Under the pieces are notes generated by a model. It had not been told where the DNA came from, did not search any database, and saw only the letters and a list, made by a program, of their open reading frames with translations. Below, in pieces: positions 10,738-17,399 of a DNA stretch of 56,153 nucleotides (its first letter is position 1; each line of letters opens with the position of its first letter). A program made the position numbers and the translations under genes. This stretch comes from Modicisalibacter coralii (lineage in GTDB: Bacteria > Pseudomonadota > Gammaproteobacteria > Pseudomonadales > Halomonadaceae): assembly GCF_004117855.1 (NCBI RefSeq), contig NZ_QWBW01000028.1:1-56153 (forward strand), in the 5' to 3' direction.

Positions 10738-11195
10738 ATGGAACTGCAGTACCGCGCGGCCCGCCGCGACGATCTGGAAAGCCTGGTGTCCCTGCTCGCC
10801 GACGACGCGCTCGGCAGCCGGCGGGAAGACACCGCCGTCCCGTTGAATGAGGCCTATATTGCCGCCTTCGAGGCCATCGACCGGGATGCGAACAACCAGC
10901 TGCTGGTCGCGGAGCTGGACGACCGGCTGGTCGGCATGCTCCAGCTGACGTTCATTCCGTACTTGACCCACACCGGCAGCTGGCGCTGCCTCGTCGAGGG
11001 CGTCAGGATCCACGAGGCGTTCCGGGGCCGCGGTCTTGGCGAGCAGATGTTCGCCCACGCCATCCGGGAAGCGCGAGCGAAAGGCTGCAGGGTCATCCAG
11101 TTGACGAGCGACAAGCAGCGCCCCGACACGCCATCAGGTTCTACGAGCGACTGGGCTTCGAGGCCACCCACGAGGGCTTCAAGCTGGCACTATGA
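10738..11195 (+). pseudogene. GNAT acetyltransferase with a single-base frameshift
   Basis: From the ATG at 10738 (after GAGAGGACAG) the frame encodes a GNAT protein with the acetyl-CoA loop EAFRGRGLGEQMFAHAI near residue 100. Near 11127, after SDKQRPDT, the family tail (AIRFYERLGFEATHEGFKL) continues in the next frame and ends at the TGA at 11193. One missing base explains this; the intact product would be 152 residues. As written, the first frame runs on through the following methyltransferase start. It is a recent mutation or a sequencing error, since the rest is undamaged. Confidence 0.8.
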
Positions 11196-11247
11196 ATGCA
11201 CGGGCGGTACGCGAATGCCGGCCACCTCACTGACTTCAGGAGCCCCC

Positions 11248-11823
11248 ATGAACCTCGACGAACTGCTCGCGGAGCTGGAAGAACTGGGCGACCGGCACGA
11301 TGCCACGGCCGAGACGAAGGCGCACAAGTACCTCAACATCACCCGGGAGACCGGCGAGTTCCTGACCGTGCTGATCAAGGCCGGCGCGGTGCGCCATATC
11401 CTCGAGGTGGGCACCTCGAACGGCTATTCCACCTTGTGGCTCGCCGCCGCCCTCCCCGACGGCGGTCATGTCACCACCCTGGAAATCTCCCCGGACAAGG
11501 CCGACCAGGCTCGCGACAATTTCCAGCGCGCCGGGCTGGCGCACCGGATCACGCTGGTCCGCGAGGATGCCTCCCGCTACCTCGAGCGCGCCGCGGGGCC
11601 CTTCGACCTGATCTTCCTCGATGCCGACCGGGCGAGCTACCGGGGGCTGGCGGAGACCATCGTCGCCCTCGTTCGCCCCGGCGGGCTGCTGGTCTGCGAC
11701 AACGCGCTCTCCCACGCCGATGAGATGCGCGCCTTCATCGACTACATCAATGACAGCGGGGCCTTCACGACGACCACGGTGCCTGTCGGCAAGGGCGAGT
11801 TCGTCGCCTGCAAAGATGCCTAG
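11248..11823 (+). CDS. O-methyltransferase, class I SAM-dependent
   Basis: 191 residues. The SAM-binding motif I is ILEVGTSNGYSTLWLA (residues 51-66), followed by VTTLEISPDKADQARDNFQ, the acidic motif FDLIFLDADRASY and RPGGLLVCDNALSH. This order is that of the COMT-like family 3 O-methyltransferases, which methylate small hydroxylated molecules with a divalent metal. The start at 11248 follows CAGGAGCCCCC. Its frame is continuous with the broken acetyltransferase upstream only because of the frameshift there. Confidence 0.9.
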   Translation: MNLDELLAELEELGDRHDATAETKAHKYLNITRETGEFLTVLIKAGAVRHILEVGTSNGYSTLWLAAALPDGGHVTTLEISPDKADQARDNFQRAGLAHRITLVREDASRYLERAAGPFDLIFLDADRASYRGLAETIVALVRPGGLLVCDNALSHADEMRAFIDYINDSGAFTTTTVPVGKGEFVACKDA

Positions 11824-11864
11824 ACCGTTCCGGACAAACCGCCACCAGACGCCCCTTACCTCCA

Positions 11865-12770
11865 TCAGGATGCTTCGACGCGACGCGCCTGGCGCCTTGC
11901 CGCCGTCGCCATCCCGACCACGCTGCCCACCACGATCAGGCATGGCGAGGGCAGCGGAGCGTCGGTCAGCTTGTCGGGCATGTCGGCGAGCGTGCCGGTC
12001 AGCGACCGCTGCTCGGGCAGCGAGGCATTGCTGATCAGCAGGATCGGCCAGTCGTCGGGCAGTCCGGCGCCACGCAGCCCCTCGCAGATCGCCGCGACCT
12101 TGGCCAGTCCCATGTAGAACACCAGCGTCTCGTCGGTGCGGGCCAGCGACTGCCAGTCGGGTGTGCCGCCCTCGCGACACAACTGCGCGGTGATGAAACG
12201 CAACTGCTGGGCGTGGGCGCGGTCGGTGAGCGCCAGGCCCATCGCCGCGGCGGCCCCGGAGGCGGCGGTGATGCCGGGCACGATCGTCGCGGGTACCTCG
12301 GCCGTGGCGAGGGCGGCGAGCTCCTCACCCATGCGGCCGAACACTCCCGGGTCGCCCCCCTTGAGGCGCACCACCGACTTGCCCTCTCTCGCCAGACTGA
12401 CCAGCAAGGTGCCGATCTCGGCCTGCGCCACGCTGTGATGGCCACGCGCCTTGCCGACGTAGTAGCGCTCGCGGCCGGGAGGAATCAACGCCAGGATGTC
12501 GTCGCCGACCAGTCGGTCGTAGACGATGGCGTCGGCCTGGCCGAGCAATCGCGCGGCGCGCAGGGTGAGCAACCCCGCGTCGCCCGGCCCGGCGCCGACC
12601 AGATAGACATGACCGGGGCGGCACTCGCCAGGGACGATGCCCGGCAGCCCGGTGGCGCGCCCCGGGCCGACGATCCGCGACAGGGTTCGCGAGGCGCCCT
12701 CGGCCAGACGCGCCAGCAGCCCGGGACGTTCACAGCGCTTCGCTTGCCAGGGTTTCACGGTCGGCAGCAT
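11865..12770 (-). CDS. cobA: Uroporphyrinogen-III C-methyltransferase (SUMT)
   Basis: Methylates uroporphyrinogen III at C2 and C7 with SAM, giving precorrin-2 for siroheme. A tetrapyrrole methylase of 301 residues: VYLVGAGPGDAGLLTLRA near residue 55, the VVRLKGGDPGVFGRMGEE loop near 135, and VVPGITAASGAAAA-type sequence near 160 (here ATIVPGITAASG). The first 50 residues are an extra, poorly conserved segment. The start overlaps the end of nasA by 41 bp, so the two are co-transcribed. Siroheme is the cofactor of the nitrite reductase NirB encoded nearby, which explains the linkage. Confidence 0.92.
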   Translation of the reverse strand: MLPTVKPWQAKRCERPGLLARLAEGASRTLSRIVGPGRATGLPGIVPGECRPGHVYLVGAGPGDAGLLTLRAARLLGQADAIVYDRLVGDDILALIPPGRERYYVGKARGHHSVAQAEIGTLLVSLAREGKSVVRLKGGDPGVFGRMGEELAALATAEVPATIVPGITAASGAAAAMGLALTDRAHAQQLRFITAQLCREGGTPDWQSLARTDETLVFYMGLAKVAAICEGLRGAGLPDDWPILLISNASLPEQRSLTGTLADMPDKLTDAPLPSPCLIVVGSVVGMATAARRQARRVEAS

Positions 12771-15519
12771 GGGCCGTCTCCTCTTCGATCAGGGATTTCA
12801 ATTCGGGAATGCAGGAACCGCATTGGGTGCCGCAGGCCAGCCGCGCGCCCAGCGCCTCGACGCTGGCGTCGCCGGCACGGATCGCCGTGACGATCGTCTT
12901 CTGGCCGACCCGGTGACAGCTGCACACGATAGGCCCGGCATCGCTCTCGCCGGCATCGCAGCCGGCCAGCAGACGACGGCGCCGCTCGCTGGGCAGCGCC
13001 TCGCCGTTAGCGGCCTCGGCGAAGCGTGCGTCGAGCCAGTCGAGTGCCGGCAGTTCGGCGGGCGGGCCGACCATCAGCCACCAGCACAACCGATCGCCAT
13101 CGAAACCGGCGGCGCGTAACCGCCCGCCGGCGGCGTCCTCGGCCCACAGCGCCGGCTCGCCCGGCAGGTTGGCCCGGGCCCAGGCCAGCCAGTCGCGAGC
13201 GGCTTTCTCCACCCCGCCGCAGGCGCTTCCCGGCTCGCCACCGGCGAGCTGCCAGCGCTGGCAATGGCCCAGGGGGATGCGTGCCCAGTAGGCGCTCTCG
13301 TCGCGCCAGCTCGGCTCGCGCTCGGCGTCACTCCCGGCTTCATTCTCAACGTCGCTGTCGAGCGGATCGGCGACGATCAGCGTCGCCTCCCAGCCCACCG
13401 CCAGCGGGGCGAGACTCACCGCGCCGTGCTTGGACTCGGGCTGACCCGAGAGCGGATCGCGATGGCCGGCCAACAGCCCACCCATGCGTGCCCGACCGCT
13501 GAAGCTGTCGTTCCAGTGCATGGGCACGAATACCTCGCCGCGGCGCATGGCGTGCGAGACGCGCACCCGAGCGCGATACTCGCCATTCGCGCCCTCGAGC
13601 CGAGCAAGCTGCTGGTCGTGCAGACCGTGTTCCCGGGCATCGTCGGGGTGCACCTCGATGAACGGCTCGGCACGATGGTTCATCAGCCGGGGCGCGCGGC
13701 CGGTGCGAGTCATGGTGTGCCACTGATCGCGCACGCGGCCGGTATTGAGCCGCAGTGGCCGCGCCTCGCTGAGCGCCTGGCGTGGGCCCCGGGGCCGCAC
13801 GGCGACCAGCCTGGCGCGGCCGTCCGGGGTGGCGAAGCGACCCGCCGTGAACAACCGCGCCGTGCCCTCGGGGGCACGCTCGTTGACCGGCCACTGGATG
13901 GGCGCCAGGGCGTCGTAGCCGGCGCGGTCGAGCCCGGCGAGCCCGGAGATGTCGAAGCACCGCGCACCTTCGCCCGCGTTCTCGAAGCCGGAGAGCCGGG
14001 CATGCTCGTCGAAGATCTCGCTCGGGTGGCAATACCCGAAGGCCTCGGCGAAGCCCAGCCGCCGGGCCACCTGGGTGATGATCCACCAGTCGTGACGCGC
14101 CTCGCCCGGCGGGGCCAGCAGGCCACGCTGGCGCGAGATGCGCCGCTCGGAATTGGTCACGGTGCCATCCTTCTCGGACCAGCCCGACGCCGGCAGCACG
14201 ATGTCGGCGTATTGCAGGAGGTCGGCATCGGCCATGCACTCCGACACGATCACCAGCGGACAGGCCTCGAGGATGCGCCGTATCCGGTTGGCGTCGGGCA
14301 GGCTGACGCCGGGGTTGGTGGCCATGATCCACAGCGCGCGTATCTCGCCGCGCTCGATGGCATCGAACAGCTCCACCGCCTTGTGACCGGGTCCCTCGGG
14401 CAGGGCCGGGTCCAGCGAGGCGGTGGCCCAGAAGCGCGCGACCCGATCGCGTGCACCGGGCGAGTCGTAGTCCATGTGCGCGGCGAGCTGATTGGCCAGC
14501 CCGCCCACCTCGCGGCCGCCCATGGCGTTGGGCTGGCCGGTGATCGAGAACGGCCCGGCGCCCGGCAGGCCCAGCTTGCCGCCGGCCAGGTGGCAATTGA
14601 TGATGGCGTTGCCCGTGTCGGTGCCGCTGCTCGACTGGTTGACGCCCTGCGAATAGAGGGTCACCACGTGCAGCTGGCTGGCGAACCAGTAGCAGAAGGT
14701 CTCCAGGCGCTCGGGGTCGACGTCGCAGTCGGCGGCGATCGCCTCGATGGTGCAATCGTCCTCGGCCGCCGCGGCCAGCGCGGCCTCGAAGCCCTGGGTG
14801 TGGCGCTCGAGGTAGAGCGAATCGCAACGCCCCTTCGCCGCCATCCACGCCAGCAGACCGGTGAACAGCCGGGCATCGCTGCCCGGGCGCAGGCCCAGGT
14901 AGAGATCGGCGATCTCGCAGGTGTCGGTGACCCGCGGGTCGATCACCACCACCCGCAGCAGGGGATTGCGCTGCTTGGCGCCGCGCAGGCGCTGGTAGAG
15001 CACCGGATGGTTCCAGGCCAGGTTGGAGCCCACCAGCACCACCAGCTCGGCCTCTTCCAGGTCCGCGTAGTTGCCGGGCACGGCGTCGGCGCCGAAGGCG
15101 CGCTTGTAGCCGGCCACCGCCGAGGCCATGCACAGCCGTGAATTGGTATCCAGGTGGGGCGTGCCGAGAAAGCCCTTGAACAGCTTGTTGGCGACGTAGT
15201 AGTCCTCGGTCAGCAACTGGCCGGACAGATAGGCCGCCAGCGAATGGCGGCCATGCGCGGCGCGGGTCGCCTGCAGCCGCGAGGCGACAGCGTCGAGGGC
15301 GGTTTCCCAGCCGACCTCGACGCCGTCGACGCGGGGCCGGGTCAGCCGGCCGCGCCGGCCCAGCGTCTCGGCGAGCGCCGAGCCCTTGACGCACAGCCGC
15401 CCATGGTTGGCCGGATGATCGCGGTCACCCTCGACGCCGGTGACGCGCTCGCCATCGTGGCTGGCGATCACCCCGCAGCCGACGCCGCAATAGGGACACG
15501 TCGTGGATGTCTTGTGCAT
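12730..15519 (-). CDS. nasA: Assimilatory nitrate reductase catalytic subunit
   Basis: Reduces nitrate to nitrite in the cytoplasm using a molybdenum bis-MGD centre. It has 929 residues. The N-terminal CPYCGVGCGV (residues 9-18) with a later Cys (GRLCVKGSAL) binds a 4Fe-4S cluster. The molybdopterin oxidoreductase domain follows (for example YSQGVNQSSSGTDTGNAIIN), then a molydopterin-dinucleotide-binding domain (NTGRVRDQWHTMTRTGR). A C-terminal BFD-like 2Fe-2S domain has CSCHRVGQ and GTQCGSC. Transcribed leftward with cobA, from a leader carrying an ANTAR-type terminator (15547-15651). Confidence 0.96.
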   Translation of the reverse strand: MHKTSTTCPYCGVGCGVIASHDGERVTGVEGDRDHPANHGRLCVKGSALAETLGRRGRLTRPRVDGVEVGWETALDAVASRLQATRAAHGRHSLAAYLSGQLLTEDYYVANKLFKGFLGTPHLDTNSRLCMASAVAGYKRAFGADAVPGNYADLEEAELVVLVGSNLAWNHPVLYQRLRGAKQRNPLLRVVVIDPRVTDTCEIADLYLGLRPGSDARLFTGLLAWMAAKGRCDSLYLERHTQGFEAALAAAAEDDCTIEAIAADCDVDPERLETFCYWFASQLHVVTLYSQGVNQSSSGTDTGNAIINCHLAGGKLGLPGAGPFSITGQPNAMGGREVGGLANQLAAHMDYDSPGARDRVARFWATASLDPALPEGPGHKAVELFDAIERGEIRALWIMATNPGVSLPDANRIRRILEACPLVIVSECMADADLLQYADIVLPASGWSEKDGTVTNSERRISRQRGLLAPPGEARHDWWIITQVARRLGFAEAFGYCHPSEIFDEHARLSGFENAGEGARCFDISGLAGLDRAGYDALAPIQWPVNERAPEGTARLFTAGRFATPDGRARLVAVRPRGPRQALSEARPLRLNTGRVRDQWHTMTRTGRAPRLMNHRAEPFIEVHPDDAREHGLHDQQLARLEGANGEYRARVRVSHAMRRGEVFVPMHWNDSFSGRARMGGLLAGHRDPLSGQPESKHGAVSLAPLAVGWEATLIVADPLDSDVENEAGSDAEREPSWRDESAYWARIPLGHCQRWQLAGGEPGSACGGVEKAARDWLAWARANLPGEPALWAEDAAGGRLRAAGFDGDRLCWWLMVGPPAELPALDWLDARFAEAANGEALPSERRRRLLAGCDAGESDAGPIVCSCHRVGQKTIVTAIRAGDASVEALGARLACGTQCGSCIPELKSLIEEETAHAADRETLASEAL

Positions 15520-15546
15520 GCTGCCTCCCTCGAAGCGCCTAACGAC

Positions 15547-15651
15547 AAAGGGGCCCGACCCGCCATCTGGCGGATCGGGCCCCTTTGCCCGGTGTCATCG
15601 TCTTGTCCGTCGTCGCGTTCTCGTGTGCCGATCTGCCGCCGTTGGCCGACC
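15547..15651 (-). promoter_or_regulatory. nasA leader RNA: ANTAR (NasT-type) dual hexaloop and terminator
   Basis: Read on the minus strand. P1 is GGTCGGCC/GGCAGATC with one mismatch and loop AACGGC (15630-15651). P2 is CGGGC/GCCCG with loop AAAGGG (15576-15591). The right arm of P2 is also part of the left arm of a long terminator hairpin (15547-15587, AAAGGGGCCCG...CGGGCCCCTTT) followed by TTTGTCG. Both loops are hexamers with A at position 1 and G at position 4, the known ANTAR-binding signature. A NasT-type protein should stabilise P2 and block termination when nitrate is present. nasT is not in this window. Confidence 0.8.
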
Positions 15652-15697
15652 GTGAACGCCCGGACGTGGGTCCTTGACCCATTTCTGAAGACGTTTC

Positions 15698-15713
15698 AGC
15701 AACAATCGCGCCC
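15698..15713 (-). promoter_or_regulatory. Candidate sigma-54 promoter of nasA-cobA
   Basis: Minus strand GGGCGCGATTGTTGCT matches the -24/-12 consensus TGGCACG-N4-TTGCW at 9 of 12 fixed positions or better, with GG and GC at the right spacing. Transcription would begin near 15686, about 35 bases before P1 of the leader. Confidence 0.55.
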
Positions 15714-15810
15714 GAACGGGTTTATCGCTTTCAAAACAGCCACCTGAAAAACCTCGGCGGCATCGGGCCCGGCGCGTGGCCGCGAAAGGCCCGGCCCCCG
15801 GCCCACGTCG

Positions 15811-15827
15811 CGCCCCTTGCTGGTGCA
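15811..15827. promoter_or_regulatory. Candidate NtrC binding site
   Basis: CGCCCCTTGCTGGTGCA matches the NtrC consensus TGCACC-N5-GGTGCA at 10 of 12 positions. It lies about 100 bp from each of the two divergent sigma-54-like promoters, a normal enhancer distance for both. Confidence 0.45.
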
Positions 15828-15936
15828 AGCGCGGACCTCATTGCACAGCCAGCGACCGAATCCGCGCCACCCGGGTCGTGACGTGGTCGCCAGAAAAACC
15901 GCCAATCGCCTGACGGCAAAGCGGAAAATCGCCACC

Positions 15937-15952
15937 TGGCACGTCCTTCGCT
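15937..15952 (+). promoter_or_regulatory. Candidate sigma-54 promoter of the nasB-nirB-nirD unit
   Basis: TGGCACGTCCTTCGCT matches TGGCACG-N4-TTGCW at all fixed positions but one. Transcription would start near 15964, just before the P1 hairpin of the leader at 15976. Confidence 0.65.
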
Positions 15953-15975
15953 TCACATGACGCAGCGATGGATAC

Positions 15976-16100
15976 GGATCAGCGTCGATCCCGGGCCACT
16001 GGCTCGTCATCCATTGGACAATCGACACGTCACGAATACAGGCAAAGGCGCCTGGCGCAGTGAGGACGACACCGTCCGCATTGCGTCAGGCGCCTTTTTG
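15976..16100 (+). promoter_or_regulatory. nasB-nirB leader RNA: ANTAR (NasT-type) dual hexaloop and terminator
   Basis: P1 is GGATC/GATCC with loop AGCGTC (15976-15991). P2 is CAGGC/GCCTG with loop AAAGGC (16039-16054). The terminator pairs AAAGGCGCCTGGCGCA (16044-16059) with TGCGTCAGGCGCCTTT (16082-16097), then continues TTTG, so P2 and the terminator exclude one another. Both hexaloops have A1 and G4. The layout is the same as in the oppositely oriented nasA leader, although the sequences differ, which argues that the pairing is selected. Confidence 0.8.
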
Positions 16101-16131
16101 CGTTGGCGCGTCGGCGCCGGGAGGAAGATGC

Positions 16132-17397
16132 ATGACCCCACACGACAGCCCCACGGACGAGCGCTTGCTGATCGTCGGCAACGGCATGGCCGGGCACCGG
16201 CTGCTCGAGGCACTGCTCGCGCGCGAGCCGCGCCCGCAACGGATCACCGTGATCGGCGACGAACACACGCCGGCCTACAACCGCATCCTGCTCTCGCCGC
16301 TGCTGGCCGGCGAGACCGACCGCGAGACGCTGACCCTGCGCGATCACGACTGGTATGCCGAGCAGGGCGTCGAGCTGATCCTCGGCGAGCGCATCGAGAC
16401 GCTCGACCGAGAACGCCGCCTCGCGCTCACCGACACCGGGCGCACTCTCGCCTACGACCGGCTGGTGCTGGCGACCGGCTCACGGCCCGCGATGCCCGAC
16501 GTACCGGGCATTCGCCTGCGCGGCGTCCACGGCTTTCGCGATCTGGACGACGCCGTGGCGCTGACCCGTCTCGCCGAGTCCGCCCGGGCCGGCAGCGATC
16601 GCGCGGTGGTGGTGGGCGGCGGCCTGCTCGGCCTGGAGGCCGCCGAAGGGCTGCGCAAGCGCGGCATGCAGGTCAGCGTGCTGCAACGCGGCACGCACCT
16701 GATGAACCGCCAGCTCGATGTCACCGCCGCCGCCCTGCTGCGCGGCGAGCTCGAGAGCCGGGGCCTCGAGGTGGTCACCGGGACACGCCTGGCGGCCTGC
16801 GACGGCGACCCGCAGGGCCACGTGGCTGCCGTGCGCCTCGAGGACGGCCGACGGCTGCCCGCCGACTGCGTGGTGATCGCCGCCGGGATCACCCCCAATA
16901 CCGAACTCGGCACCCGGAGCGGCCTGACAACCCGGCGCGGGATCGTCGTCGACGCCTGGCTGACCAGCAGCGATCCGCGGATTCACGCGCTGGGCGAATG
17001 CTGCGAATTCGAGGGCCGCACCTACGGCCTGGTCGAGCCGATCTGGCGTCAGGTCGAGGTCCTCGCCGCGCGCCTCTGCGGCGAGCCGGTCGAGGGCTAC
17101 GTGGAGGCGCCGAGCGCCACCCAGCTCAAGGTCAGCGGCGTCTCGCTCTACGCCTTCGGTCCCATCGAGCCCGACGCCGACCACGAGGTCCTCACCTATC
17201 ACGATCCACAGCAGGGTGACTACCGCCGCCTGCTGCTGCGCAACGACCGGCTCGAAGGCGCCGTGCTCTACGGCGACACCGCCTTCGGCCCCTGGTATTT
17301 CGAACGCTCGCTGGCCGGCAGCGATCTCGGCGCCTGTCGCCAGGCGCTGCTGTTCGGTGCCGGCGACGCCACCGCCCTTCTCGAGGAGGCCGCATAA
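16132..17397 (+). CDS. NAD(P)/FAD-dependent oxidoreductase, NasB-like electron donor to nitrate reductase
   Basis: 421 residues of the pyridine nucleotide-disulphide oxidoreductase family, like the N-terminal half of NirB. The FAD motif is LLIVGNGMAGHRLLEALL near residue 11, the NAD motif AVVVGGGLLGLEAAEGLRKRG near 158, and the C-terminal FAD contact HALGECCEFEGRTYGLVEP near 290. The ATG at 16132 follows GGGAGGAAG. It lies directly before nirB (3-bp spacing) and behind the ANTAR leader. The likely role is to pass electrons from NADH to NasA, as in Klebsiella nasC/nasB-type systems. It lacks the siroheme half, so it is not itself a nitrite reductase. Confidence 0.85.
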   Translation: MTPHDSPTDERLLIVGNGMAGHRLLEALLAREPRPQRITVIGDEHTPAYNRILLSPLLAGETDRETLTLRDHDWYAEQGVELILGERIETLDRERRLALTDTGRTLAYDRLVLATGSRPAMPDVPGIRLRGVHGFRDLDDAVALTRLAESARAGSDRAVVVGGGLLGLEAAEGLRKRGMQVSVLQRGTHLMNRQLDVTAAALLRGELESRGLEVVTGTRLAACDGDPQGHVAAVRLEDGRRLPADCVVIAAGITPNTELGTRSGLTTRRGIVVDAWLTSSDPRIHALGECCEFEGRTYGLVEPIWRQVEVLAARLCGEPVEGYVEAPSATQLKVSGVSLYAFGPIEPDADHEVLTYHDPQQGDYRRLLLRNDRLEGAVLYGDTAFGPWYFERSLAGSDLGACRQALLFGAGDATALLEEAA

Positions 17398-17399
17398 CC

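Noticed and set aside
15520-16130. Short open frames in the divergent nitrate control region
   Set aside because: The region is better explained by promoters, an NtrC-like site and two structured leaders; none of the frames has a ribosome site or recognisable product.
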